A stretch of DNA of 64,000 nucleotides from an uncultured Lachnospiraceae bacterium (GTDB taxonomy: Bacteria; Bacillota; Clostridia; Lachnospirales; Lachnospiraceae): NCBI GenBank assembly GCA_902785055.1, contig CACZXG010000001.1, positions 19,156 to 83,155 on the forward strand, given 5' to 3'. Position numbers and translations under genes: made by a program. Positions 17,966 to 26,577 of the stretch are shown here, piece after piece. The notes under the pieces are model-generated. The model saw nothing but the letters and a program-made list of their open reading frames with translations, ran no database searches and was not told where the DNA came from. The number at the start of each line of letters is the position of its first letter. The first letter of the stretch is position 1.

Positions 17966-18508
17966 TCAGGCGAAAGGAAGTTCCTCGTCAATTCCATCGG
18001 GAATGTTCATGAATCCGTCAAGGCTGTCAGAAGATCCGGCGTCCTGGGCAGGAGCCTGTTCCGCTTTGCCGCCGTAATTACCGCCGCGGCTGCCGCCGCC
18101 GTTATTACTACCGCTATTGTAACCGCTGTTACCGCCATTGTAATTGCCGTTTCCGCCAAAATTGCCGTTACCGGACGCGTTCCTGCTCTCTGCGAACTCC
18201 TGGTCCTCAACTACCACTTCCGTGGTGTAGACCTTAACGCCGTCCCTGTTTGTGTAACTACCGGTCTGGATACGGCCGGTGACTGCCATCTTCGTTCCCT
18301 TCTTGAGATATTTCTCAACGAACTCTGCTGTCTTGCCGAAGCAGACGCAGGGAATGAAGTCTGCGTTGTTCCCGTCGTTATTAGCGTTGCGGCTGAATCT
18401 TCTGTCTACTGCCAGTGTGTATCTGGCAATGCACATAGGATTGTCGCCCTGTGTATATCTGATTTCAGGGTCTCTTGTCAGACGACCCATTAAGATTGCT
18501 TTGTTCAT
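17966..18508 (-). CDS. ssb: Single-stranded DNA-binding protein
   Basis: 180 aa. The N-terminal OB fold (residues 1-110, starting MNKAILMGRLTRDPEIRYTQ) is followed by a Gly/Asn-rich disordered linker (about 115-150) and an acidic tail ending DEELPFA, a variant of the usual DDIPF partner-binding tip. It protects ssDNA and recruits repair and replication proteins. It lies between rpsF and rpsR. Confidence 0.97.
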   Translation of the reverse strand: MNKAILMGRLTRDPEIRYTQGDNPMCIARYTLAVDRRFSRNANNDGNNADFIPCVCFGKTAEFVEKYLKKGTKMAVTGRIQTGSYTNRDGVKVYTTEVVVEDQEFAESRNASGNGNFGGNGNYNGGNSGYNSGSNNGGGSRGGNYGGKAEQAPAQDAGSSDSLDGFMNIPDGIDEELPFA

Positions 18509-18526
18509 TCTGACCTCTGCTTTCTG

Positions 18527-18817
18527 TTAAGCTTCGTCCTTCTTAACACACAGATATCTGATGACATTGTCCATAATGCGCATACGGCTCTCGATCTCGT
18601 GGATCGCGGAACCTTCAGCCTCAAAAGGAATGAAGTAGTAGTACGCTTCGTTCATCTTCTGAATCTCATAAGCGAGCTTCTTCTTTCCCCAGTCTTCGAT
18701 CTCACCGATCTCACCGCCGAAACGGGTGATCAGATCCTTGCATCTGTCGACTACGGCTGTCCTTGCTTCATCGTCAATCTGCGCATTGACAACAACGGCT
18801 AACTCGTATTTGCTCAT
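18527..18817 (-). CDS. rpsF: 30S ribosomal protein S6
   Basis: 96 aa, starting MSKYELAVVVNAQ and containing IEDWGKKKLAYEIQKMNEAY, typical of S6. The frame is open 38 codons further upstream, but the start at 18817 has AGGAGG at good distance and matches family length. It is the first gene of the rpsF-ssb-rpsR operon. Short hairpins occur in the upstream leader, and S6:S18 leader autoregulation is known in this family, but I could not establish the conserved motif here. Confidence 0.96.
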   Translation of the reverse strand: MSKYELAVVVNAQIDDEARTAVVDRCKDLITRFGGEIGEIEDWGKKKLAYEIQKMNEAYYYFIPFEAEGSAIHEIESRMRIMDNVIRYLCVKKDEA

Positions 18818-18914
18818 GTGTTCTTTACCTCCTTCTGGTCTCTGGCCCTCACTCGCATGTGAGAGCAAGGAAAATATAGCGGGACAAATCCCACGGAAAC
18901 TTAGTTTAACACAA

Positions 18915-18940
18915 GAAATCCGCTTGTGCAAGCGGATTTC
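18915..18940 (-). terminator. Hairpin terminator after iorB
   Basis: A perfect 12-bp stem (GAAATCCGCTTG with CAAGCGGATTTC) lies 15 bases after the iorB stop. On the minus strand it is followed by the moderately T-rich TTGTGTTAAAC, so termination may be incomplete. Confidence 0.7.
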
Positions 18941-18955
18941 TCATAAATGTTACAA

Positions 18956-19525
18956 TTATTTTTCATATCCGGCAAGGAATGCCTTCGTGTTGATCTCCAC
19001 TGTCTTGGGAGGTACTTTCTCCTCGATAACCTTCAGCCACTCTTCTCTTGTGAAGTCCATGTGGCGGGCCGCCATTCCGAGAACGACGTTGTTGAAGACG
19101 CGGGAGTTGCCGAGGCGGAGGGCTTCTGCCATGGCGTCGATCCTGTAGACCGTGTACTCCTTCTCCAGGTTTTCAATGATATTGTCGGGATATTTGGCAG
19201 CGCCCATCACTACGCTGATGGGATCGATGCGCCAGTCGTTGGCGATCAGTACGCCGTCGGGTTTGAGGAAGTGCGCGTAGCGCATTGCCTCGAGTCTCTC
19301 GAAAGCGATCAGGACATCTGCCTGTCCCTCCTCGACAATGGGTTCCGCAACTTTTTCGCCGTAGCGGACGAAGGTTACAACGCTTCCGCCGCGCTGTGCC
19401 ATGCCGTGAACTTCGGAGACTTTGACTTCATAGCCGGCGTTCTCCATTACGCCGCCGAGAATGCGGCTGGTGAGCAGGGTTCCCTGTCCGCCGACACCTA
19501 CGATCATGATATTTTTTGTTTCCAT
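18956..19525 (-). CDS. iorB: Indolepyruvate:ferredoxin oxidoreductase, beta subunit
   Basis: 189-aa gamma-type subunit of the 2-oxoacid:ferredoxin oxidoreductase family; it pairs with IorA to oxidise aryl-2-oxoacids such as indolepyruvate to aryl-acyl-CoA with ferredoxin as acceptor. The N-terminus contains IMIVGVGGQGTLLTSRILG, the CoA-binding-type glycine loop, and EVHGMAQRGGSV. The start at 19525 is chosen because GGAGGTGACACG lies just before it and it is 14 bases after the iorA stop; an upstream-extended frame would overlap iorA. Confidence 0.93.
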   Translation of the reverse strand: METKNIMIVGVGGQGTLLTSRILGGVMENAGYEVKVSEVHGMAQRGGSVVTFVRYGEKVAEPIVEEGQADVLIAFERLEAMRYAHFLKPDGVLIANDWRIDPISVVMGAAKYPDNIIENLEKEYTVYRIDAMAEALRLGNSRVFNNVVLGMAARHMDFTREEWLKVIEEKVPPKTVEINTKAFLAGYEK

Positions 19526-19539
19526 CGTGTCACCTCCTG

Positions 19540-21294
19540 TCAGGCCTTGACCTGCTTCAGAGCGCCGAATCTGCACAGGCTCATGCAGAGGCCGCATCCG
19601 TTGCACATCGTCTTATCGATCGAGATCGAGCCGTCCTCATTTTTGGTAAGAGCAGGGCAGCCGGGGCGCAGGCAGGCGCCGCAGTGCACGCATTTCTCCG
19701 GAACAGGCTCCACCTTATAGGGGTGTTTCTGATCCTTGAGGAGGGCGCAGGGTGCCTTGGAAATGATCACGGAGAGCTCGTCTTTATTGACCTCTTCTTT
19801 GACAACTCTTGTCATCTCGTCGATGTCATAAGGATTCACCTCATGAACATTGGTGATTCCGATGCCATTGCACAGTTTGACAAAATCCACAGCCGGTACG
19901 ATCTCGCCGGAGAGGGTCTTGCCTGTAGCGGGGTGATCCTGGTGACCGGTCATGCCCGTGGTGCGGTTATCGAGGATGATGACCGTTCCGTGGGACTGGT
20001 TGTAGAACATATTGATGAGGGAGTTGATACCCGTATGCATGAAGGTGGAATCTCCGATGACCGCCACCCAGTTTTTAATGTAGTCGTGACCCTTGGCCTT
20101 CTCCATTCCGTGCAGAGAGGAGATGCTCGATCCCATGCAGACTGTGGTGTCTACAACGGAGAGAGGTGCCAGCGCGCCCAGCGTGTAGCATCCGATATCG
20201 CCCGCCGCATGGATCTTGAGCTTGTTGAGCACATGGTATGTGGCGCGGTGAGGACAGCCGGGACAGAGGATCGGAGGTCTGGGCGGGATCTGCGGCTGCG
20301 CTTTGATGCCGAGGTCCATGCCGAGAACCTTTTCCCTGATCATATTGGCGCTGTATTCGCCCTGGATCGTGAAGCGCTCCTTGCCGATGCAGGGAATGCC
20401 CCAGGATCTTACCTGCTCTTCTACTACAGGCTCCAGCTCTTCGAAAATATAGAGCTCGTCCACCTTGGATGCGAAGTCCTCGATGAGCTTTTTCGGAAGC
20501 GGATGGCACATGCCAAGCTTAAGGATCGAAGCATTGGGGCACACTTCTTTGACATACTGGTATGCGATGCCCTCGGTGATAAAGCCGATCTTCCTGCCGT
20601 TCAGGGTCATATCGCCCATCTCTACGGTATTGAAAGGAGCGGTGTTCGCATATTCCGCGAGATCCTTCATACGCTGTTCGACTACCAGGTGGCGCTTTTT
20701 TGCCATTCCGGGCATCATGACGTTTTTCTGGATATTTCTCTCGTAGGGCTTGTCCTCGATCTCCTCGCGGTCGCAGAGCTCTACTTCGCACTGGGAATGA
20801 GCCAGGCGGGTCGTGGTCCTTACGATCACAGGCGTATCGAACTTCTCGCTGATCTCATAAGCGTATTTGATATAATCCTTGGCTTCCTGGGAATCAGCAG
20901 GCTCCATGCAGGGGATCGCCGCCGCGCGGCAGACCATTCTGGTGTCCTGCTCGTTCTGGGAGCTGTACAATCCGGGGTCATCCGCCACGACTGCCACCAT
21001 GCCGCCATTGCATCCGATATAGGAGAAGGAATACATGGGATCCGCCGCCACATTGAGACCTACCATCTTCATGGTGCAGAAAGACCTGACGCCGCTGATG
21101 GAAGCGCCGATCGCGACCTCCGCTGCTACTTTCTCATTGGGAGCCCACTCCGCGTAAACTTCGGGATACTTCACCAGTTCTTCACTGATCTCCGTGCTGG
21201 GCGTTCCGGGATATGCGGAAGAGACCTTGCAGCCGGCTTCCCATACGCCTCTGGCAATCGCCGCATTGCCGAGCATCATTTTCTTCTCACTCAT
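19540..21294 (-). CDS. iorA: Indolepyruvate:ferredoxin oxidoreductase, alpha subunit
   Basis: 584-aa thiamine diphosphate subunit. It begins MSEKKMMLGNAAIARG with YPGTPSTEI, has the ThDP-binding region GDIGCYTLGALAP and GDSTFMHTGINSL, and ends in a 2[4Fe-4S] ferredoxin domain (CVHCGACLRPGCPA and CNGCGLCMSLCRFGAL). The frame is open to 21360, but the chosen start has AGAGG upstream and avoids overlap with the licC-like gene. IorAB links arylpyruvates, CoA and ferredoxin; with PaaK and the ACT protein nearby it can serve aromatic amino acid catabolism or, in reverse, synthesis. Confidence 0.95.
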   Translation of the reverse strand: MSEKKMMLGNAAIARGVWEAGCKVSSAYPGTPSTEISEELVKYPEVYAEWAPNEKVAAEVAIGASISGVRSFCTMKMVGLNVAADPMYSFSYIGCNGGMVAVVADDPGLYSSQNEQDTRMVCRAAAIPCMEPADSQEAKDYIKYAYEISEKFDTPVIVRTTTRLAHSQCEVELCDREEIEDKPYERNIQKNVMMPGMAKKRHLVVEQRMKDLAEYANTAPFNTVEMGDMTLNGRKIGFITEGIAYQYVKEVCPNASILKLGMCHPLPKKLIEDFASKVDELYIFEELEPVVEEQVRSWGIPCIGKERFTIQGEYSANMIREKVLGMDLGIKAQPQIPPRPPILCPGCPHRATYHVLNKLKIHAAGDIGCYTLGALAPLSVVDTTVCMGSSISSLHGMEKAKGHDYIKNWVAVIGDSTFMHTGINSLINMFYNQSHGTVIILDNRTTGMTGHQDHPATGKTLSGEIVPAVDFVKLCNGIGITNVHEVNPYDIDEMTRVVKEEVNKDELSVIISKAPCALLKDQKHPYKVEPVPEKCVHCGACLRPGCPALTKNEDGSISIDKTMCNGCGLCMSLCRFGALKQVKA

Positions 21295-21313
21295 TTTCGT
21301 TACCTCTCTGTTT

Positions 21314-22051
21314 TTATTCGCCGAATCTGGCTCTCGCTCTCGCGAGGTCATCGGCGTCATCTACTTCGCACCACATATCCTCGGGCACTTCCACGATCCT
21401 GAAATCGCACTCGCGATAATACATCAGGCTTCCGAGGACTTTCTCGTAGTAGCTGTTCTCTCCCATGGATTCCACATACCAGCGGATCAGGGGCATGTAC
21501 TTGTTCTTCACGAAATCCTTCTCAAACTTGTACATATTGACTGTCTTGCGGGTCGGCGCGTAATCGAAATCCGCATCCTGCCACTTGCCCAGGATCAGTT
21601 CCAGCGCCTTGTCTCCGTCGACCCTGATCACGGATCCGTCCATAGTCGCAGGATTGAAAGGGCTCACCAGAATGGAGCACTCTCCCCTGCCTTCAAGCAG
21701 TCTCTCGATCATCTCCTTATGATAGTAGATATCACACTCAAGCATGATCATGTCGTCGTCGCAGAAGTCCGCCGCCTTGTACAGGGAGACCACGTTGTTG
21801 GTCTCAAGATATCTTGCGTTTTCAAAATAGCGTACCGGCACGCCGTTCCATTCATTTCCGATCTTTTCCCTGATATAGTCAGCCATGTGGCCGACTACGA
21901 TTCCGATCTCCGTGATGCCGCAGGCCGTGACATTGTTGAGCGCATTGCATAAAAGGGGCGTTCCGTTTACTTCCACCATTGATTTGGGGATCGTATTTGT
22001 AATAGGGCGAAGCCTCTTGCCGAATCCTGCTGCCAGTATAAGTGCCTTCAT
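21314..22051 (-). CDS. LicC-like nucleotidyltransferase (choline-phosphate cytidylyltransferase type)
   Basis: 245 aa, Rossmann-like nucleotidyltransferase. The NTP-binding motif LAAGFGKRLRPITNTIPKS is at residues 6-24 and the metal-binding ECDIYY is near 106. Such short NTP transferases include LicC (CTP + phosphocholine to CDP-choline) and aminoethylphosphonate cytidylyltransferases; the motif spacing fits both. It is the first gene of the licC-like-iorA-iorB run (19-base gap), an unexpected partner for IorAB. A LicD protein elsewhere in the window supports the phosphocholine reading. Confidence 0.75.
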   Translation of the reverse strand: MKALILAAGFGKRLRPITNTIPKSMVEVNGTPLLCNALNNVTACGITEIGIVVGHMADYIREKIGNEWNGVPVRYFENARYLETNNVVSLYKAADFCDDDMIMLECDIYYHKEMIERLLEGRGECSILVSPFNPATMDGSVIRVDGDKALELILGKWQDADFDYAPTRKTVNMYKFEKDFVKNKYMPLIRWYVESMGENSYYEKVLGSLMYYRECDFRIVEVPEDMWCEVDDADDLARARARFGE

Positions 22052-22091
22052 ATTAAAAACCTCCTTGAGCGAATTTGTTTATATCCGCTCT

Positions 22092-22100
22092 ATTTTAACA
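22092..22100 (-). promoter_or_regulatory. Extended -10 promoter of the licC-like/iorAB operon
   Basis: On the minus strand the sequence TGTTAAAAT provides TG-N-TAAAAT, an extended -10, about 40 bases before the start codon. The -35 region is poor, as is usual for extended -10 promoters. Confidence 0.5.
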
Positions 22101-22151
22101 TATTTACAGACTCTCCACCACTGCAGGCTCCGCTCCCGCTTCTGTATAAAA

Positions 22152-22186
22152 GCCTCCCCAAAGCCGCTTCGGACTTTGCGGGAGGC
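22152..22186 (-). terminator. Terminator of ilvE
   Basis: GCCTCCC pairs with GGGAGGC, with an inner CAAAG/CTTTG helix. On the minus strand it is followed by TTTTAT. It lies about 50 bases after the ilvE stop. Confidence 0.88.
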
Positions 22187-22235
22187 ACTCGCAAACACTT
22201 TCAGATTCGCGCTGTTCTTTTAGTGACAACTTCCG

Positions 22236-23270
22236 TCAGTCGATCCTTACGATCCATCCTTCCGGAGCTTCGATTCTTCCCATCTGAATGCCGGTCAGGG
22301 TATCATACAGTTTCTGCATGACGGGGCCCATCTTCTCCATACCGTTGGAGAACTCGATCTCCTTGCCGTGGTCGTTGATCTTGCCGATTGGGGAAATGAC
22401 TGCTGCTGTGCCGCAGAGTCCGCACTCCTTGAACTCGCCCTTCTCGACCTCAGAGAGCAGAACCTCTCTCTCCACGACCTTCATGCCCAGATAGTTCTCA
22501 GCCACATAGTGGATGGAGCGGCGGGTGATGGAAGGAAGAATACTGCCGGACGCGGGGATGACCAGAGTGTTGTCCTGATCAACCAGAAGGATGTTGGCGC
22601 CGCCGGTCTCTTCGAGTTTGGTCCTTGTCGCGGGATCCAGATAGATGTTCTCCGCGAATCCTTCCTTGTGAGCGTCTACGATCGCGTGAAGGCTCATCGC
22701 GTAGTTGAGGCCTGCCTTGATGTGGCCGGTTCCTCTCGGGGCCGCGCGGTCAAAGTCACTGACGCGGACAACGATGGGCTTGGCGCCGCCCTTGAAGTAA
22801 GGGCCTACGGGAGTTGTAAAAATACGGAACATATAATCGTCAGCAGGCTTAACACCGATGACGGGGCTGATGCCGAACATATAAGGACGGATGTAAAGCG
22901 TAGCACCCGTTCCATAGGGCGGTACCCACGCCTCATTGGCTCTTACGGTTTCCTTAACAGCCTCGACAAATCTGTCTACAGGGAAAGGGGGCATCTCCAG
23001 ACGCAGAGCGGAGTCATACATTCTCTGTGCGTTGAGATCGGGGCGGAAGCAAACGATGTGGCCGTCTTCCGTCTCATAGGCCTTGAGTCCCTCAAAGACT
23101 GACTGGGAATACTGCAGAACGCCGGCATCCTCGCTCATGACGATCTTGTCGTCAGAGATCAGGGCGCCGTCATCCCATTTGCCGTCCTGATACATGGATA
23201 CGTATCTCTTGTCTGTCACATGATAGCTGAATCCCAGGTTACCCCAATCAATGTCTTTCTTTGCAACCAT
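22236..23270 (-). CDS. ilvE: Branched-chain amino acid aminotransferase
   Basis: PLP-dependent fold-type IV aminotransferase, 344 aa, interconverting Leu/Ile/Val and their 2-oxo acids with glutamate/2-oxoglutarate. Motifs are SVFEGLKAYETEDG near 57-70, the probable PLP lysine Lys185 in TGHIKAGLNYAMS, and the C-terminal IYLDPATRTKLEETGG. It is most like the eukaryotic-type bacterial BCATs. GGAGGAG precedes the ATG. The 5' region is long (about 145 bases to degV) and very AT-rich; no T-box sequence is visible. Confidence 0.93.
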   Translation of the reverse strand: MVAKKDIDWGNLGFSYHVTDKRYVSMYQDGKWDDGALISDDKIVMSEDAGVLQYSQSVFEGLKAYETEDGHIVCFRPDLNAQRMYDSALRLEMPPFPVDRFVEAVKETVRANEAWVPPYGTGATLYIRPYMFGISPVIGVKPADDYMFRIFTTPVGPYFKGGAKPIVVRVSDFDRAAPRGTGHIKAGLNYAMSLHAIVDAHKEGFAENIYLDPATRTKLEETGGANILLVDQDNTLVIPASGSILPSITRRSIHYVAENYLGMKVVEREVLLSEVEKGEFKECGLCGTAAVISPIGKINDHGKEIEFSNGMEKMGPVMQKLYDTLTGIQMGRIEAPEGWIVRID

Positions 23271-23416
23271 TACTGTCTCCTCCTGATCACTTATATAACT
23301 TTATATAATTCATCACTTTAATGTGGTGCATTCCCGAACAATTATATTACTCTGTTTCTGATTTTTCCAGTGCAATTATGAAATTTTCTTACTATCGCTG
23401 TTGAATTTTTTTCATA

Positions 23417-24271
23417 TTACGGATCAAGCAGCGCGCACAGGCCTACCAGACCGGGGCCCGTATTGATCGCCAGAGTAGCATTGATCTGCTTGACAAAGAG
23501 GATTTCCTTGCTGGTCAGCTGTGTCTCCACCAGTTCCAGCATCCTTCCCGCCTCCTCATTGGCATCGCCGTGGCCGACGATAATCCAGCAGTGATGGCCT
23601 TTGCAGAACTGAAGCATCTCGTTAAGCAGCTTCCTCTTTCCCTGCTTGGCTCCGCGGATCAGCCCCACCGTATAGTAAATACCTTCCTCATTGCACGAAA
23701 TGATCGGCTTTAAGCTGAGCACTTCGCCTACTACGGAGGTCACCTTTCCAATGCGGCCGCCTTTTTTGAGATACTTGAGCGTGTCCATATAGAACATGAC
23801 TTTGGAGTCGTAGACCTTGTTCTGAAGGCCTGTCTTCACTTCCTCAAAGGACCAGCCGTTTTCCAGCTTCGTCGCCGCCCAGATCGCCCAGATTCCCGAC
23901 GCCACAGAGATGTTCTTTGTGTCGAAGACGAAGATCTCCATCTCATCCTGCTGCTCCGCGGCGAGACGGATCGTGTTGAAAGTTCCGCTCAGGCCGCTGG
24001 AAATTGTGACTGCTATGATCTTCTCATAGCCCGCTTCGCGGATCTCGTCAAATATATCCTGCACCTCCGCCAGCGACGGCGTCGAAGTGCTGGGATATTC
24101 GTCAGGAAAGCGGCGGTAAACCATCATGGGATCGATGTTCACTCCGTCCTCATAGTCCTTCTCCGGGTACATAACACGAAGCGGAAGCATGAAGATGTTA
24201 TACTTCTCTCTGAAATTCTGCGGAACATCGCAGCCTGAGTCAGTTAATACAGCAACTTTATCCTTATTCAT
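23417..24271 (-). CDS. DegV family fatty-acid-binding protein
   Basis: 284 aa. DegV/FakB proteins bind a fatty acid so that FakA can phosphorylate it for phospholipid synthesis. The characteristic motifs are VAVLTDSGCDVP at the N-terminus, TSTPSLAEV near 62, ISSGLSGTFNT, and a GRIGKVTSVVGEVLSLKPI segment. No FakA gene is in the window. It has its own consensus promoter and is monocistronic. Confidence 0.9.
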   Translation of the reverse strand: MNKDKVAVLTDSGCDVPQNFREKYNIFMLPLRVMYPEKDYEDGVNIDPMMVYRRFPDEYPSTSTPSLAEVQDIFDEIREAGYEKIIAVTISSGLSGTFNTIRLAAEQQDEMEIFVFDTKNISVASGIWAIWAATKLENGWSFEEVKTGLQNKVYDSKVMFYMDTLKYLKKGGRIGKVTSVVGEVLSLKPIISCNEEGIYYTVGLIRGAKQGKRKLLNEMLQFCKGHHCWIIVGHGDANEEAGRMLELVETQLTSKEILFVKQINATLAINTGPGLVGLCALLDP

Positions 24272-24341
24272 AAGCCCTCCCTGCAGCGTTCTCCTGTCCG
24301 GACTTCTGCGAGCCGAAAGTTACCTGATGATCTATTTTAAT

Positions 24342-24370
24342 AGAATAGTCTTTTTATCATTTTCAGTCAA
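24342..24370 (-). promoter_or_regulatory. Promoter of the degV gene
   Basis: On the minus strand TTGACT (24370-24365), a 17-bp spacer and TATTCT (24347-24342) form a good sigma-A promoter about 70 bases before the start codon. Confidence 0.7.
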
Positions 24371-24443
24371 GAATACTGCTTTTTTACGTTAATTCTCTTC
24401 CGCGGATCCCGCCGCCCGATCGCGGGTGTTCTATTTTTCGCGA

Positions 24444-24472
24444 TTGACCGCTATAATCATAATATGTATAAA
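24444..24472 (+). promoter_or_regulatory. Promoter of the serine hydrolase gene
   Basis: TTGACC (24444-24449), a 17-bp spacer and TATAAA (24467-24472). The start codon follows about 26 bases after the expected transcript start. Confidence 0.75.
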
Positions 24473-24504
24473 TCTTTGGTCACAGCTTGAAAGGAGTTAC
24501 TCTG

Positions 24505-26526
24505 ATGCGAAAACTTAAGACATCTCTTCTGTGTTCCCTCCTTGGAGCGGCTGTCACTCTTACAATGCTTTCCGGATGCGCCGCCGGAAGCAGTGTTCCC
24601 GCAGCCTCTGCCGCCGATAAGAAGGAATCCTTCCCCGTCACAAAGGCTGAAGCCGTTCCGGAGCACAGCTGGCAGTACGCGGTCTCCTTTCCCGACTGGA
24701 AGGGCAAACCGGACAACAGCCTTGCCATGAACAGCATGGTGAGCTTTGAGGGAAGGCACGGACAGGGAAAACTGTACATCGCTCCTTCAGACGGAATTGC
24801 CTCGTTCAGCGTTTATATAAATGACCATCCAGTGGACACTTCGGAAATGGAATCCGGAGCTGTCTATGAGATCGACTTTTCCGGCGCTGCCATTGACGGC
24901 GTCAACACGATCCAGGTCACTGATATCCTTCCCGCCGAAGACGCGCAGAAAGTCGGCGTCTATATCCCGTACCCGACGGTCCTGGAGGGCACCCTTGAGG
25001 AAGCAGGGATCTCGGAGCAGTCTGTCAGCCTCATATCCGACCTGATCGAATCAGATATAGAACATGGCTTTACCAGCGCTCAGCTGTCAATTATCCGGCA
25101 TGGCCGCCTGGTGTACGAAAACGCATGGGGAAGCCTTAATTCCTATAACCCGGATGGAACTCCGATCCCCGAAGAAGAGCGTAAGCCGGCGACTACGGAA
25201 ACTCTTTACGATCTCGCCTCCGTCACCAAGATGTTCGGCGTCAATTACGCTCTGCAGAAACTGGTCACAGACGGAAAGCTGGACCTCGACTCCCACGTAT
25301 GCGATTATCTCGGTCCGCAGTTCTATGAGGATACGATCGAGATCATCTATACGGATGGTGAAAATCCCGATATGGAAGTGCAGAAGGAGTGGAAGAAGTC
25401 CCTGACTCTCCGGGATCTCCTTCGCCATCAGGGCGGTTTCCCGGCGGACCCGCGCTATTTTAACCCTCATCTCAACACGGAGAAGCAGGAATTCGACCCC
25501 AGTGGCACCAATAAACTGTTTGTCGGAAACGGCGGCGACGAAGAGACCAAAAAAGCGACAGTCGAGGGGATCTGCATGACTCCCCTGATGTATGAGCCCG
25601 GCACGAAAACGGTCTATTCCGATGTCGACTACATGGTCCTTGGCTTTGTGATCGAGCAGGTCACCGGCACTGACCTTGACACTTACATCAAGTCCGCCTT
25701 CCTGGAGCCGATGGGGCTGACACATATCACTTATGCGCCGCTGGACCACGGATTTACTCCGGATGACTGCGCGGCCACTGAGCTTAACGGAAACACCAGA
25801 GACGGCGTGGTTGAATTCCCCGGAATCCGCACGGAAACTCTGCAGGGAACCGTGCACGATGAGAAGGCCTATTACAGCATGGGCGGCGTGTCCGGTCACG
25901 CAGGTCTGTTCGCGAACGCTACCGATCTGGCCAAACTCGCGTCCGTCATGCTGACCGGCGGATATGGTGACAACCGGTTCTTCTCCCGGGCGGTCATGGA
26001 CGCTTTCACAGGTGCCAAAAAAGAGAACGCCGCGAACTGGGGTCTCGGCTGGTGGAGACAGGGAGAACATCAGAGAGACTGGTACTTCGGCACGCAGGCT
26101 TCCTCCGACACGATCGGGCACCAGGGATGGACCGGTACACTGATCATGATCGATCCGTCCAGGGATCTGGTTGTCGCCTACCTTACCAATAAGCTGAACA
26201 CACCTGTCACCGACAACAAGAGCGACCCCAACAAGTTCAACGGCAACTGGTACACCGCCTCCACGCTGGGTTTTGTTCCCCAGATCCTCTCTGTCGGAAT
26301 GGACAGCGGAAGGGATGTCTCCGGACAGCTCCTCTCCCTTGTCTTCTCCATGACAGAGGACACCCTGAAATTCATTCCCGCCGGAGCATCGGCAGATCAT
26401 CCTTCTGTCAGGAGCGCCGAAAGCCTGATCTCCGTCTATAAGGCTATGGGACAGAAGTCCGGCAGCTCTGACATCGAAGAGAAAGCGGCTGTCCTTCAGG
26501 AGAAACTTGACTCCCTCGTCAAATAG
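24505..26526 (+). CDS. Lipoprotein serine hydrolase (beta-lactamase/PBP-like family)
   Basis: 673 aa. A signal peptide ends in the lipobox LSGC, so it is anchored outside the membrane. Residues about 40-170 form a beta-rich N-terminal module; the rest is a class C beta-lactamase/EstB-like domain with the catalytic SVTK at 239-242, YSDVDY near 371 (the Tyr-X-Asn position, here with Asp) and GHQGWTG near 539 in place of KTG. Such proteins are D-amino-acid peptidases, esterases or penicillin-binding-like enzymes; the substrate cannot be set here. Start 24505 is chosen because AAAGGAG lies eight bases upstream; an in-frame TTG at 24487 would lie before that site. It is followed by the RlmI-like gene after 51 bases. 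Confidence 0.88.
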   Translation: MRKLKTSLLCSLLGAAVTLTMLSGCAAGSSVPAASAADKKESFPVTKAEAVPEHSWQYAVSFPDWKGKPDNSLAMNSMVSFEGRHGQGKLYIAPSDGIASFSVYINDHPVDTSEMESGAVYEIDFSGAAIDGVNTIQVTDILPAEDAQKVGVYIPYPTVLEGTLEEAGISEQSVSLISDLIESDIEHGFTSAQLSIIRHGRLVYENAWGSLNSYNPDGTPIPEEERKPATTETLYDLASVTKMFGVNYALQKLVTDGKLDLDSHVCDYLGPQFYEDTIEIIYTDGENPDMEVQKEWKKSLTLRDLLRHQGGFPADPRYFNPHLNTEKQEFDPSGTNKLFVGNGGDEETKKATVEGICMTPLMYEPGTKTVYSDVDYMVLGFVIEQVTGTDLDTYIKSAFLEPMGLTHITYAPLDHGFTPDDCAATELNGNTRDGVVEFPGIRTETLQGTVHDEKAYYSMGGVSGHAGLFANATDLAKLASVMLTGGYGDNRFFSRAVMDAFTGAKKENAANWGLGWWRQGEHQRDWYFGTQASSDTIGHQGWTGTLIMIDPSRDLVVAYLTNKLNTPVTDNKSDPNKFNGNWYTASTLGFVPQILSVGMDSGRDVSGQLLSLVFSMTEDTLKFIPAGASADHPSVRSAESLISVYKAMGQKSGSSDIEEKAAVLQEKLDSLVK

Positions 26527-26577
26527 TCCGATAATGATTCCCGCTGACTATAAGACATTCACGAAGGAAAGGGTATT

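Noticed and set aside
23271-23416. T-box or amino-acid attenuator before ilvE
   Set aside because: No AGGGTGG-type T-box sequence, specifier loop or leader peptide with Leu/Ile/Val codons could be found; only AT-rich repeats.
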